Shown here piece by piece: positions 19,888 to 31,375 of a stretch of 64,000 bases of DNA. Numbering within the stretch: the first letter of the stretch is position 1; each line of letters starts with the position of its first letter. The notes beneath the pieces were generated by a model that did not search any database, was not told the DNA's origin, and saw only the letters and a program-made list of their open reading frames with translations. This DNA is from Bacteroides muris (ex Afrizal et al. 2022). GTDB taxonomy: Bacteria; Bacteroidota; Bacteroidia; Bacteroidales; Bacteroidaceae. The stretch covers positions 124,001 through 188,000 of the forward strand of contig NZ_SRYZ01000001.1 in the NCBI RefSeq assembly GCF_004793475.1, written 5' to 3'. Both the position numbers and the translations under genes were made by a program.

Positions 19888-21318
19888 TTACCGTTTTTCG
19901 TCTTGTCTTTGTTCTACAATCTCTCTTACGTAGTCATTATTAAACCAATAGCAAAACTTCTTTGCACCTTTCCCGTCAGGCGTAGGTGCAATGTCTTTTG
20001 CTTTCTGGGCTTTTGGCCGTACATGGAACTTCTTTCTATCGCAAGCTTTCCACCAATAGTCCTCTGAGATATGACTTTCCAAGATATTCTTCTTGATATG
20101 TTCCCAATATACCTCAGCACATTCCAGGTCGGATTGGGGCATAGTCCAAAAAAATGCGTCATCAAGCTCATAGTCCCCTTTCCCTTTATGCCGTTCTCTG
20201 AAAACAACGAATAAAAATCGACTTGAATATAACTCATAGAGCCTGGATTCATACCAATTCCCACATTCGGCAACCTCCATATAGTCAATATTCTCAAACG
20301 ACATGGCTTCTTTAATAATACCATCGGCCTGCACTCGGACAGTTTTCATCATAAGCCCGGCTTTCAGAAACTCTTCAGAACGATTGACATTCGAGCATTT
20401 GCCAGATGCAACGACAGCATTGGCAATCATTGCAAATTTATTCTTTGGATTATTTGAAATGTCCACCTTTTTATCTTTGGCAATAGCCTCATAGTTTTTA
20501 CCCATATACGGTTTGAAACGTTTTAAGACAATCTCATCAAAGCTATTTTTACTCAAATCCTGAGAAGTAAGCAATGGATTCTCAGACAATCCGAAATTTG
20601 CCACAGCCTTTTCGCCTACATTCACGACATACTGCAAAACAGTACGCATATAGGCCATCTTCAAACTAAAAGCACGTCGTGGAGCGTTAACCTCCGAATT
20701 CGGCTGTGCCATCAGGCTATCTCCTTTTTGTCCTTTCCTGCAAGCTCCAAGATACATCGTATCACCTTCGGATAACAAATGTGCCTCACCACGTTTAATC
20801 TTATCTACAATCAACTCATAATCATGTCGAATAATCAACAAGTCCTTCTCCGGAAGTTTCCATAATACAGAAAAGACAAACTCCAAATCCAGATTATCAT
20901 AACCCTTGCGATATAGATAGAATAATAACAACATCAATTGGCATTTGAGATAAAAATGCGAATGTTCAAAATCTTCATTTACAACATCACAATAGTTTAT
21001 CATATTACAAACAAGGCGTTCCTTGACAAGATAGTCCTTATTCTTTCCGAGCTTCAAGGGAGTACATTTCAATTCCATTCCAGCCTGCGAAAAATCCGCT
21101 TCGGGATTATTATTGGTCTCAAGTAAAAAATAAAGGTTCTCAACCATTTGACCAATTCCCCCCTTACCTTTTCTACGTTCATATCCCTTGTCAGCAAATT
21201 CACGCAGTGTTTTGCCTAACAGTCCCTTGCTATATTCGAATATACTGGTAGCATTTGCAGCATCATACGGCAGCGCATTTTTTTCCGGACAACTGTTACA
21301 ATTCATGTTACTAACCAT
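19888..21318 (-). CDS. Sau3AI/MutH-type restriction endonuclease
   Basis: A 476-residue protein, close to Sau3AI in size. Near the N-terminus, GKGGIGQMVENL and EADFSQAGMELKCTPL give Glu60, Asp75, Glu82 and Lys84; the D-x6-E-x-K spacing is that of MutH and Sau3AI. The C-terminal half would then be the second MutH-like, non-catalytic DNA-binding domain of Sau3AI (inference). It would cut unmodified DNA, probably at GATC, and be protected by the co-operonic m5C methyltransferase. Methionines 1 (21318) and 5 (21306) are both possible starts. The gene is distinctly AT-rich and is preceded by a palindromic repeat, consistent with a mobile defence cassette. Confidence 0.85.
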   Translation of the reverse strand: MVSNMNCNSCPEKNALPYDAANATSIFEYSKGLLGKTLREFADKGYERRKGKGGIGQMVENLYFLLETNNNPEADFSQAGMELKCTPLKLGKNKDYLVKERLVCNMINYCDVVNEDFEHSHFYLKCQLMLLLFYLYRKGYDNLDLEFVFSVLWKLPEKDLLIIRHDYELIVDKIKRGEAHLLSEGDTMYLGACRKGQKGDSLMAQPNSEVNAPRRAFSLKMAYMRTVLQYVVNVGEKAVANFGLSENPLLTSQDLSKNSFDEIVLKRFKPYMGKNYEAIAKDKKVDISNNPKNKFAMIANAVVASGKCSNVNRSEEFLKAGLMMKTVRVQADGIIKEAMSFENIDYMEVAECGNWYESRLYELYSSRFLFVVFRERHKGKGDYELDDAFFWTMPQSDLECAEVYWEHIKKNILESHISEDYWWKACDRKKFHVRPKAQKAKDIAPTPDGKGAKKFCYWFNNDYVREIVEQRQDEKR

Positions 21319-21493
21319 GAGATTTTTTTGATTTTATATAAGTGCAACCTTTAGTCATCATAGACGAAGCATGCAAAATTAGAGGAATTTTAGTAATTAC
21401 CTACTATAACCCATCTGTTTCTTTACCTAATATGGTTCGGATTTCAATAGAATCATCTTTCTCTCTAAAATGCAGACGAGATGCAGAAAAGAG

Positions 21494-21541
21494 AAACGCA
21501 GAGACACAAAGGGACTCTGTACCCTAATGTCTCCGCGTTCA
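21494..21541. repeat. Interspersed palindromic repeat, copy 2
   Basis: AACGCAGAGACA (21495-21506) is inverted as TGTCTCCGCGTT (21528-21539) around a 21-nt loop containing GGGACTCTGTACCC. It lies in the 259-bp gap between the GH3 stop and the endonuclease start, in which no gene is seen. Related elements occur near 18,090 and at 46,613-46,690. Confidence 0.6.
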
Positions 21542-21577
21542 ATTACTCCGGTATTATATACCCAAAAGCAACCTGCC

Positions 21578-23803
21578 TTATTTCAATTCGAAAGGAACCA
21601 CTCCCTTTATATCGGCCGCCGATGCTGCTATGACAGCCTCGAACTTGCCCGGCTCGGCCACCCAGGCATGGCGGGCATCGTCGAAGAAGCTAAGCGCCTC
21701 CTTGTCGATGGTGAAGGTGACTTCCTTCGCTTCGCCCGGAGCCAGCCTCACCTTGCGGAAGCCTTTCAGCTCCTTGACGGGACGGGGCAGAGAGGACTTC
21801 TTGTCGCTGATGTAGAGCTGCACCACTTCCTGCCCTTCGCGCGTGCCGGTATTCTTTACGGTCAGCTTCACGGTCAGCTTGCCGTCGGCCTGCATGGTGG
21901 TGGCGTCGGCCGTCGGCTTGCCATATTCGAAAGTGGTATAGCTCAAACCGTGGCCGAAGGGGAAGAGGGGCTTGAGGTTCTTCTGCTTGTCGGCCCAACG
22001 GTAGCCCACGAAGATGCTCTCATTGTACCTGATGTCGATGATGTCTCTGCTCCGCTTGCCGGTATATTGGCCCAGGCTGTGGGCGGGGCAGTCTTCCAGC
22101 TTCGCGGGGAAGGTGAACGGAAGCTTGCCGCTGGGATTGACATCGCCCATGAGAATGGCTGCCAGCGAGTGGCCGGCCTCGGAACCCAGATACCAGTCTT
22201 GCACGATGGCAGGCACTTCGTCTACCCAGGGCATGGCGATGGCGTTGCCGGAGATGTTGACGACAATCAGGTTCTTGTTGGCCCCGGCCAGTGCGGAGAT
22301 AACGGCATCCTGACCGTAGGACAAGCCCAGACCCTTACGGTCGGAGTCCTCGCAGTCTTGGCCGTTGCTCTTGTTCAGGCCGCCGATGAAGATAACGTAA
22401 TCGGCATCCCGGGCCTCTTTCACGGCTTCGGCTATCAGCTCTTCGGGAGTACGGTCATCCTTCAGATTCTGTCCGGTCACCACCCCGTTGTATTCGCCGC
22501 TTGCATCGCCCACGTAGCCGCGGGCATATACCACCTCGGCCTTGCCGGCCACACGCTGCTTGATGCCGTCCAGCGGAGAGAGCTCGCGCTGCACCTTCAG
22601 CGAAGAGCTGCCGCCGCCTACGGTCATCATCTTGATGGCATTCTCGCCCACTACCAGAATCTTTTCGGCGCGGTTCAGGTCTATCGGAAGCAGATTGCCC
22701 TTGTTCTTCAGCAACACGATGCCCTCTTCGCCGATGCGGCGGGCAGCCTCGTAATGCTCTGCAGAGAGCATGCTTCCCCACGGACGGTGGGGATTCATCG
22801 CCGTGCGGAAGATAAGGCGCAGGATGCGGCGCACCTTGTCGTCCAGCTCCTTGGTGCCTACCTTGCCCTCGCGGATAAGGTTCAGATAGGGATTTGCCAG
22901 GTAATAATTGTCGTATGCGTTGCTGGCACCGTTCGAGAGCCCGTTGGTCCAGCTGCCGAACTCCATGTCGAGTCCGTTGGTAATGGCTTGCCGGGTGTCG
23001 TGCGTGCCTCCCCAGTCCGAGATGACTACACCGTCGAATCCCCATTCGCCTTTCAATATATTGTTCAATGTGTATTGGTTGTGACAAAGATGTTGGCCTT
23101 TGTATAGGTTGTAGGCACCCATGATGCTCCACGCTCCACCCTCTTGCACGGCCATCTTGAAGGCCGGCAGATAAATCTCATAAAGGGCACGGTCGTCTAC
23201 AATCACATTGGTGGTATGGCGGTTCACTTCGTGATTGTTCAAGGCAAAGTGTTTGACGCAGGCAGCCACGCCGTTCTGCTGCACGCCCCGGATATAAGGC
23301 ACCACCATCTTTCCGGCCAGATAGGGGTCTTCGCCCATGTACTCGAAGTTGCGTCCGTTGAGCGGTGTACGGTAAATGTTGACACCGGGCCCCAGCAAGA
23401 CGGACTTGTTGCGATAGCGCGCCTCTTCGCCGATGCTCTGCCCGTAAAGGAGAGACATTTCGGGGTTCCAGGTTGCTGCCAGGCAGGTCAGGGCAGGGAA
23501 AGCCACGCAGGAGTCGTTGGTGCACCCGGCCTGTTCCCACTCATCCCACAGCACATCGGGACGTATGCCGTGAGGACCGTCGTCCGTCCATACATCGGGA
23601 ATGCCCAAACGGGGCACGCCTGCACTGCTGAACTTGCTTTGCGCATGGGTCAGCTTTACTTTCTCTTCCAGGGTCAGACGGCTCAATGCGTCTTCCACTC
23701 TTTCTTCGATAGGTTTGCTTGCGTCCAGATAGACGGGCTGCTGTTGCGCCGAAAGAGGAAGCGCGGCAGCAGCCAGAGCCAAGCCGAATAATACTTTTCT
23801 CAT
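21578..23803 (-). CDS. GH3 beta-glucosidase-type hydrolase
   Basis: A 741-residue periplasmic GH3 enzyme. The ATG at 23803 starts a good signal peptide (MRKVLFGLALAAAALPLSA); the ATG at 23827 lies inside a tandem repeat and is rejected. The N-terminal TIM-like barrel carries the substrate-binding motifs WTDDGPHGIR and KHFALNNHEVNR and the nucleophile Asp263 in VVISDWGG. It is followed by the alpha/beta sandwich (GEEGIVLLKNKGNLLP) and a fibronectin-III-like domain (GQEVVQLYISD). It would release terminal glucose or a related sugar from beta-glucan oligosaccharides. The upstream GH5 gene is on the same strand but about 330 bp away, so a shared transcript is possible but not shown. Confidence 0.93.
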   Translation of the reverse strand: MRKVLFGLALAAAALPLSAQQQPVYLDASKPIEERVEDALSRLTLEEKVKLTHAQSKFSSAGVPRLGIPDVWTDDGPHGIRPDVLWDEWEQAGCTNDSCVAFPALTCLAATWNPEMSLLYGQSIGEEARYRNKSVLLGPGVNIYRTPLNGRNFEYMGEDPYLAGKMVVPYIRGVQQNGVAACVKHFALNNHEVNRHTTNVIVDDRALYEIYLPAFKMAVQEGGAWSIMGAYNLYKGQHLCHNQYTLNNILKGEWGFDGVVISDWGGTHDTRQAITNGLDMEFGSWTNGLSNGASNAYDNYYLANPYLNLIREGKVGTKELDDKVRRILRLIFRTAMNPHRPWGSMLSAEHYEAARRIGEEGIVLLKNKGNLLPIDLNRAEKILVVGENAIKMMTVGGGSSSLKVQRELSPLDGIKQRVAGKAEVVYARGYVGDASGEYNGVVTGQNLKDDRTPEELIAEAVKEARDADYVIFIGGLNKSNGQDCEDSDRKGLGLSYGQDAVISALAGANKNLIVVNISGNAIAMPWVDEVPAIVQDWYLGSEAGHSLAAILMGDVNPSGKLPFTFPAKLEDCPAHSLGQYTGKRSRDIIDIRYNESIFVGYRWADKQKNLKPLFPFGHGLSYTTFEYGKPTADATTMQADGKLTVKLTVKNTGTREGQEVVQLYISDKKSSLPRPVKELKGFRKVRLAPGEAKEVTFTIDKEALSFFDDARHAWVAEPGKFEAVIAASAADIKGVVPFELK

Positions 23804-23807
23804 TGTT

Positions 23808-23913
23808 GGATAATTAGGTTGTTGCATTATCAGGTTGTTATATAATCAGGTTGTTATATAATCAGGTTGTTATATAATCAGGTTGCCGTATAATCAGGTT
23901 GTTGCATTATCAG
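23808..23913 (-). repeat. 16-bp tandem repeat immediately 5' of the GH3 gene
   Basis: Six full 16-bp units and a partial seventh, each a variant of ATATAATCAGGTTGTT on the + strand, begin 4 bp from the GH3 start codon. Units 3 and 4 are identical and the others differ at 2-3 positions. The array forms the 5' leader of GH3 and is followed, up to 24,134, by sequence with no recognised gene. Confidence 0.9.
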
Positions 23914-24134
23914 TCCGTACTATTGATAATTCCCAATATAGAAGGGAATATGAATTAGCCCCTACCACATAGGAACTGAGGTCTTTAAGCCCGGGTGTTT
24001 TGGGGTACTCAGTCCTATGGTGTGCGCAGCTAGTCCCGGCATCTCACCTCCGGGATTTGATACGTACTGCTTACAGCCTATTTGCAGCCTGCTTGCAATA
24101 TGCTTGCAGCCGGTTTGGAGCAAGGCAGCACCCG

Positions 24135-25385
24135 CTACTTCATTCCCAATGACCGGATATAGCCCTCCTGAACCACACAATTCTTCAGTTTGCATGCCTC
24201 GATGAAGTCCGTCATCGCCTTGCGGGCCATGGCCTGCGCGGGACGTGCCTCACGGATTTCCTTGTACGTGGCACGCGGCGCTTCGGAGAAATATACGATG
24301 TTTGCCCAGTTTTCCGGCGGAGTGATGCCGACGAAAGAGGAGCCGTCCATCTTCTTGTAGGGCCAGAAGGTATAGCCGATGTTGTTCTCGCGCATCGTCT
24401 GGCAGAAGGCGGCCTGCCATTCGTCCGTATTGTGGCCTATCTCACCCATGTACATGGGCAGGTTCACACTGTCGCGGAAGTTGATAATCGTCTGGATGGC
24501 AGCCTGGGTGGGTTCGCCTCCGTAACGGTGGCAGGTGTACATTATCTTGTCGTCGAACTTGGAGTCTTTGAAAGGCTTGAAATTGCCGTTCCATTGCGAG
24601 CCGCCCAGCAGGATGATGTGGTTGTTGTCTACCTGGCGGATGGCGGCTACTCCTTTCTTATATACATCTTCCAGCTTAGAGTTGAGTTCTTCCATGTTCT
24701 CGAAGTAAGGGGCAATGGGCTCGTTGAAGAGTTCGTAACCGAGGATGACCGGTTCGTTCTTGTAGCGGTCGGCTATCCGGCGCCAGATGTCGCAATAGAG
24801 TTGCTGGCTGGCTTCGCTGTCGAACAGCCAGGGATAACCGTAGCTGTCGTCGATGTTGTCGCCCGTCTGTCCGCCGGGGGCGTCGTGCATGTCGAGGATG
24901 AGATACAAGTCCGACTCACGACACCAGTCTACAAGGCTGTCTACGCGGGCAAAGCCGTCTTGGGCGGTGGTCAGCCCCATATAGTCCTCGTCCGTAAACA
25001 GTTTGTAATGGAAAGGCAGACGGATGGTGTTGGCACCCCGGCTCTTGATGAAGCGGATGTCTTCGCGCGTTATGTAGTTGTCCTTGAATGCCTTCCAGAA
25101 GTCGGCGGTAAAGTCCGGTCCCACCAGCTGGCAGAACATCTCGTTGATGAAACGGCCCGAGTTGGTCTTGCTGAACCTGAACATGTAGCCTTCCGGATTC
25201 AGCCAATTGCCGAGGTTGGTGCCCATGATGAAGAGTTTGGTTCCGTCGGGCTTTATCAGGTCTTGGCCCTGAATGGTTACGAATGCATCTTGAGTTACTT
25301 CTTTTGCCGCTTGTTTCTCACTGCATCCCGCAACGCCCAAAGACAGCAAGGCGATGGAAATGCTTGTAGCTAATAGATGTTTCAT
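24135..25385 (-). CDS. GH5-family beta-glycanase lipoprotein
   Basis: A 416-residue protein with lipoprotein signal LLSLGVAGC, so probably anchored to the outer membrane or periplasmic face. The TIM barrel shows the GH5 landmarks: RLPFHY, DMHDAPGG, the acid/base Glu222 in YELFNEPIAP, CHRYGG, and the nucleophile Glu315 in MYMGEIGHN, then the aromatic FWPYKKMDG. The overall look (TNLGNWLNPEGYM near the N-terminus) is that of the exo-beta-glucanase/cellulase branch. The GH3 lies downstream on the same strand, so the pair probably degrades a beta-glucan. Substrate is not certain. Confidence 0.88.
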   Translation of the reverse strand: MKHLLATSISIALLSLGVAGCSEKQAAKEVTQDAFVTIQGQDLIKPDGTKLFIMGTNLGNWLNPEGYMFRFSKTNSGRFINEMFCQLVGPDFTADFWKAFKDNYITREDIRFIKSRGANTIRLPFHYKLFTDEDYMGLTTAQDGFARVDSLVDWCRESDLYLILDMHDAPGGQTGDNIDDSYGYPWLFDSEASQQLYCDIWRRIADRYKNEPVILGYELFNEPIAPYFENMEELNSKLEDVYKKGVAAIRQVDNNHIILLGGSQWNGNFKPFKDSKFDDKIMYTCHRYGGEPTQAAIQTIINFRDSVNLPMYMGEIGHNTDEWQAAFCQTMRENNIGYTFWPYKKMDGSSFVGITPPENWANIVYFSEAPRATYKEIREARPAQAMARKAMTDFIEACKLKNCVVQEGYIRSLGMK

Positions 25386-25593
25386 GGTAATTATTTTTTG
25401 GGGTTATAGTATTAGTCGCGATATTTATTTTTACTTCCCCAAAGTTAGGAAAGATAAGAATATCCCATGCCGGCGAATTGGGAATAGGTGGAGAACCGAA
25501 AAGGGAAAATAGCATAAATATCTAATAACCAAAAACATAAACTGGGATGGAGAAAGTTAAAAAGTGGATTCGGATAATCTGTCTGACGTATTG

Positions 25594-27288
<1,695 letters not shown>

Positions 27289-27293
27289 CTATC

Positions 27294-28481
27294 ATGAAAA
27301 GCTTAACACCCCCCCAACGAGTTATCGCGGTAGACGTATTCCGCGCACTCACCATGTTCCTCATGCTCTTCGTCAACGACATTCCCGGGCTGAAAAACGT
27401 GCCACACTGGCTGATGCATGCCAAGATGGACGAAGACATGATGGGATTCTCCGACACCATCTTCCCTGCTTTCCTTTTCTGCATGGGAATGTCCGTATCC
27501 TTTGCCATACAAAACAGGTACAGGAAGGGAGACAACACTCTGCAAGTCGTGACCCATATCTTCCGGCGGACAGTGGCGCTGATTGCCATGGGACTGTTTT
27601 CAGTTAACAGCGGAGGAATTGAAGGCGGCCTCTCGCACCAATGGTTCTCCATCCTGATGGTCGTCGGGTTCTTCCTCACTTGGGGGGTATATCCCAAAGC
27701 GGAAGGAACGAAAAAGGCCCTTTTCACCGCAATGAAAACGGCAGGCGTGCTGCTGCTCGCCTTCCTCGTCATCTACAAGGACATGAACGGGAAACCCTTC
27801 CAAATAGGTTGGTGGGGCATCCTCGGACTTATCGGCTGGACGTATGCGGTATGCGCAGGCATCTACCTGTTCACCCGCGAGAACCTGCGGAAGAATGCCG
27901 TTGTCTGGTTTGTGGTTGTATTGCTTGCCGTAGTCAGCCATTCGGACTTGATACCGGGAGAGTACGGCAGCCGGATTATTCTGCTTCCCTTCATTCCGAG
28001 CGACTGGACGCTGCATGCCCTCGGTATGTCCGGCGTACTGACCTCCCTGCTTATGCAACGCTATGCCGACCGGGAACGGCCGGGACGGTTCATCGGCATA
28101 CTTTGTGCCCTCGGCGCAGGAATGCTTGTCCTTGCCCTCGTCTCACACCCGTTCTGGATTATATCCAAGATACAAGCCACACCGACATGGCTGTTCTACT
28201 GCCTCGCCATGTTCTTCCCACTGTTCGGTTTCTTCTACTGGCTGACGGACGTGAAAGGCAAGGCCAACCGGTTCGATATCATCAAACCTGCAGGTACGGC
28301 AACGCTGACCTGCTATATCATTCCTTACATCTGGTATGCTGTCCAGCAATTGCTGCATCTGCACTATCCCGAGGCATTGGGAAGCGGTGTACCGGGGCTG
28401 CTCAAGTCTCTCGTGTTCTCGCTTGTCGTTGTGGGGCTGACCGGCCTGCTGGTGAAAGGAAAAATTAAACTGAAAGTATAA
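27294..28481 (+). CDS. DUF5009/heparan-alpha-glucosaminide acetyltransferase-like multi-pass membrane protein
   Basis: A 395-residue inner-membrane protein with about ten hydrophobic helices. The ATG at 27294 is chosen because the upstream frame opens with a TTG. The N-terminal signature [20 protein letters not shown] and the following [15 protein letters not shown] are typical of the DUF5009/NagX family, related to lysosomal acetyl-CoA:glucosaminide N-acetyltransferase. A role in acetylating or moving amino sugars is plausible but untested. It overlaps the following queH by one base (TAATG), so the two are translationally coupled. Confidence 0.8.
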   Translation: MKSLTPPQRVIAVDVFRALTMFLMLFVNDIPGLKNVPHWLMHAKMDEDMMGFSDTIFPAFLFCMGMSVSFAIQNRYRKGDNTLQVVTHIFRRTVALIAMGLFSVNSGGIEGGLSHQWFSILMVVGFFLTWGVYPKAEGTKKALFTAMKTAGVLLLAFLVIYKDMNGKPFQIGWWGILGLIGWTYAVCAGIYLFTRENLRKNAVVWFVVVLLAVVSHSDLIPGEYGSRIILLPFIPSDWTLHALGMSGVLTSLLMQRYADRERPGRFIGILCALGAGMLVLALVSHPFWIISKIQATPTWLFYCLAMFFPLFGFFYWLTDVKGKANRFDIIKPAGTATLTCYIIPYIWYAVQQLLHLHYPEALGSGVPGLLKSLVFSLVVVGLTGLLVKGKIKLKV

Positions 28482-29062
28482 TGTTGAAAGTTCAAACACC
28501 CAACGGTGACCACAAGGTGCTGCTGCATTCATGCTGCGCACCTTGCTCCTCTGCCATCATCGAGTGTATGCTGGAAAACGGCATACGCCCCACCGTATTC
28601 TACTGTAATCCCAACATCTATCCGCAGGCAGAATATGAGATAAGGAAAAACGAGGCTATCCGTTTCGTAACCTCCAAAAACCTCGATTTCATCGATGCAG
28701 ATTATGACTATGCACACTGGCTGCACTCTATAAAAGGATTGGAAAACGAACCGGAGCGCGGCGGGCGATGCCTGAAATGCTTCACGCTGCGCCTCACGGA
28801 GACTGCGCGCTATGCCTCCGAACATGGTTTCTCCGTATTCACCACCACCCTCGCCTCTTCGCGCTGGAAAAGCCTGGAACAAATCAATGAAGCAGGACGC
28901 CGTGCCGCCGCGCTCTATCCGGGTATCCTCTTCTGGGAACAGAATTGGCGGAAAGGCGGGCTCCAAGACCGGCGCAACCAACTGCTGAAAGTGTATGATT
29001 TCTACAATCAGCAGTATTGTGGCTGTGAATTCAGCATGCAACGACTGGAAAAGAACAAATAA
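28481..29062 (+). CDS. queH: Epoxyqueuosine reductase QueH
   Basis: A 193-residue member of the DUF208/QueH family, the iron-sulfur enzyme that reduces epoxyqueuosine to queuosine in tRNA, replacing QueG. The cysteine pairs are visible: Cys18-Cys19 in LHSCCAPCSS, RCLKCF, and YCGCEFS near the C-terminus, with the family block FTTTLASSRWKS in between. It overlaps the upstream membrane-protein gene by one base. Nothing unusual. Confidence 0.93.
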   Translation: MLKVQTPNGDHKVLLHSCCAPCSSAIIECMLENGIRPTVFYCNPNIYPQAEYEIRKNEAIRFVTSKNLDFIDADYDYAHWLHSIKGLENEPERGGRCLKCFTLRLTETARYASEHGFSVFTTTLASSRWKSLEQINEAGRRAAALYPGILFWEQNWRKGGLQDRRNQLLKVYDFYNQQYCGCEFSMQRLEKNK

Positions 29063-29086
29063 CGTTAAACGAAAATTAAAGATAAC

Positions 29087-29990
29087 ATGAAGAAACTGAC
29101 TTTTACATTACTCATCACTCTGGCAGCGGCATGCCTCTTTTCTTCCCTGCAATGCTAAGGGAAAAGCCAAACACGTAGTTTTCATCGGTCTTGACGGCTG
29201 GGGCGCCTATAGCGTTCCCAAAGCAGAAATCCCCCACATCAAGCAACTGATGGCAAACGGTTCTTATACATTAGAAAAACGGACTGTACTCCCCTCCTCC
29301 AGCGCCGTCAACTGGGCAAGCATGTTTATGGGGGCTGGTCCTGAATTGCACGGATATACGCAATGGGGCTCCAAGACTCCCGAACTCCCGTCACGCGTAT
29401 TGAACCAGCACGGCATATTCCCTACCATCTTCCAGCTGCTACGTGATGCCCGGCCGGAAGCAGAAATAGGCTGTCTGTATGAATAGGACGGCATCAAGTA
29501 TCTGGTGGATACCCTTTCTCTGAACCACCATGCACAAGCACCCGACTACAACAAACATCCCGAAGCCCTATGCGGCATGGCAGAAAAGTATATCAAGGAG
29601 AAACATCCGACCCTGCTTGCTGTCTGCTTCGACAACCCCGACCACGTAGGCCATCAAGCCGGACACGATACTCCTGAATATTACGCCAAACTGAAAGAAC
29701 TCGACGGTTATGTGGGTCGCATCATCCAGGCCGTCACAGAGGCAGGTATGCTGAAAGAAACAATCTTTATCGTTACTGCCGACCACGGAGGCATTGAAAA
29801 AGGACATGGCGGCAAGACCATGCAGGAGATGCAGACTCCCTTCATCATCTCCGGAAAGGACATAAAGAAAGGAGGCGAATTTCACGAAAGCATGATGCAG
29901 TATGACGTTGCATCCACTATTGCCCACATCTTCGGGCTGAAACAACCGCAAGTATGGATAGGACGTCCTATGTTGCAGGTCTTCAAATAA
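29087..29990 (+). pseudogene. Type I phosphodiesterase/alkaline-phosphatase-family protein, broken by a frameshift and a stop
   Basis: The ATG at 29087 opens a signal peptide that stops at 29156-29158. Removing one T at 29153 joins it to a long frame reading LQAKGKAKHVVFIGLDGWG. That frame is interrupted by TAG at 29484-29486, where the family consensus YEWDGIK suggests a TGG codon, and then runs to 29990. The remaining sequence keeps the metal and nucleophile motifs: GLDGWG, LPSSSAVNWASM, FDNPDHVGHQAGHD and VTADHGGIEKGHGG. Repaired length is about 300 residues, normal for the secreted nucleotide pyrophosphatase/phosphatase family. Two independent lesions argue for a genuine pseudogene rather than a single sequencing error. 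Confidence 0.85.
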
Positions 29991-30000
29991 AAGAAAACGG

Positions 30001-31248
30001 TCAACGATAAATGAGCGTCGAAAGATAGTGCTCGGCAAACATCTCGTTTGCCACCTCTAACAGAGCTTCCGAAGTAAGCTGTTCAATGCGATGGAACACA
30101 GCTTCGGAAGTTTCGCATTTATTATAATGCAGGAAAGTCTTTCCCATACCCAGCGCATTGTTCTCATTATTATCCGAGGCTACACCGATTTGCCCGATAA
30201 GCTGCTTCTTGGCAGCCGCAAGCTGCGACGAAGTCATCCGGACATCACGCAAGCGTTTCAGTTCCTTGTATACCAGACGGGTGCAGTAGTCCAAATCTGC
30301 AGGGTCGCAACCGAAGTAGATGCAGAAAGTTCCCGTATCGGTATAGGAAGTCAGGTTGGATTCCACGTTATAGACCAGTCCGCGACGTTCGCGGAGAGAA
30401 ACATTCAGGCGGCTGTTCATGCCCGGCCCGCCCAAGACATTGTTCAGCAGATAGAGTGCAGTACGCTTGTCATCGTACGCATTATATCCCCGGCTGCCAA
30501 TCATGACGTGTGCCTGGTGGGTATCCTTATGCACTACAAGATGCTCGGGTACATAAAGGGGCGGTGGAGTACGGTGGTTGTCCACTGCCACGGCAGGTAT
30601 ATCCGCGAGGAGTTTTTCCGCCCATCGCACCACCTGCCTGAAATCCAGATTGCCCAGAACAAAAAAAACCATATTGCCGGGATAGTAGAAGCGGGAAGTG
30701 AATGCAGCGGCATCCTCACTGCGGAACATCTTCAGTTGCCCGGGATTGCCCAGGATGTTGCGTCCCAGGGGATGCCCTCTGAATATCAAGTCTTCGAAAT
30801 CATCGAAGATAAGCTCGGAAGGGTTGTCTTCGTAGGATTGTATCTCGTCGATAATCACCTCCGTCTCTTTCTCGATTTCGCGTTGCGGGAAAGTGGAGTG
30901 GAATACAATATCCGTCAGAAGCTCAACGGCACGACCGAAATGCTCGGTCAGGAAAGCAGAGTAAATCACTGTTTCTTCCTTATTGGTGTAGGCGTTGAGG
31001 TCTCCGCCTACATTCTCCATACGATTCAGAATATGCCATGCCTTACGCTTGGCGGTACCTTTAAATATAAGATGCTCTACAAAATGCGCCATACCCTGCT
31101 CGTTTTCAAGCTCGTCGCGCGTACCCGCATCTACGGCAAAACCACAATAAGCCACTTTAGAGGCTGAGGGTTCATGAATGATGCGCAAGCCGTTGGACAG
31201 GATATATTGATTGAAGGTGGACGGTAAATTTTCTTTTAAGTTCTTCAT
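30001..31248 (-). CDS. M16 family zinc metallopeptidase
   Basis: A 415-residue processing-peptidase-like protein with the inverted zinc motif H55-F-V-E58-H59 in GMAHFVEHLIFKGT. The downstream glutamate helix (EKETEVIIDEIQSYEDNP) and the second-domain R/Y signature (RERRGLVYNVESNLTSY) are also present. No signal peptide is evident, so it is probably cytosolic or periplasmic by another route. The size fits single-chain bacterial M16B enzymes. It is convergent with the broken phosphatase, with 10 bp between them. Confidence 0.93.
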   Translation of the reverse strand: MKNLKENLPSTFNQYILSNGLRIIHEPSASKVAYCGFAVDAGTRDELENEQGMAHFVEHLIFKGTAKRKAWHILNRMENVGGDLNAYTNKEETVIYSAFLTEHFGRAVELLTDIVFHSTFPQREIEKETEVIIDEIQSYEDNPSELIFDDFEDLIFRGHPLGRNILGNPGQLKMFRSEDAAAFTSRFYYPGNMVFFVLGNLDFRQVVRWAEKLLADIPAVAVDNHRTPPPLYVPEHLVVHKDTHQAHVMIGSRGYNAYDDKRTALYLLNNVLGGPGMNSRLNVSLRERRGLVYNVESNLTSYTDTGTFCIYFGCDPADLDYCTRLVYKELKRLRDVRMTSSQLAAAKKQLIGQIGVASDNNENNALGMGKTFLHYNKCETSEAVFHRIEQLTSEALLEVANEMFAEHYLSTLIYR

Positions 31249-31275
31249 TCTGACGTTTCAAACTATTTGAGGCGA

Positions 31276-31330
31276 CAAAAATACAATAAAACTTATTGCC
31301 GTTTATAGAAAATTGCAGATATTTGCAATT
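31276..31330. promoter_or_regulatory. Divergent promoter between the M16 peptidase and the SIS gene
   Basis: TATTTTTG on the minus strand (31283-31276) is a -7 box for the peptidase, 28 bp from its ATG. On the plus side GATATTTG (31318-31325) is a near-match embedded in the inverted repeat AATTGCA-N6-TGCAATT (31311-31330), which could be an operator. Confidence 0.45.
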
Positions 31331-31375
31331 GCTATAATTTTAAGTACATTAATCAAATTAGCACATTAAGTAAGT

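Noticed and set aside
18067..21541. Composite transposon carrying the restriction system
   Set aside because: The flanking repeats are short and degenerate, and no transposase or integrase is present.
21470..23107. 545-codon plus-strand frame opposite the GH3 gene
   Set aside because: Shadow of GH3; the opposite strand has all catalytic motifs and a signal peptide.
23808..23913. Possible CRISPR array
   Set aside because: The 16-bp units are contiguous with no spacers, and there are no cas genes.
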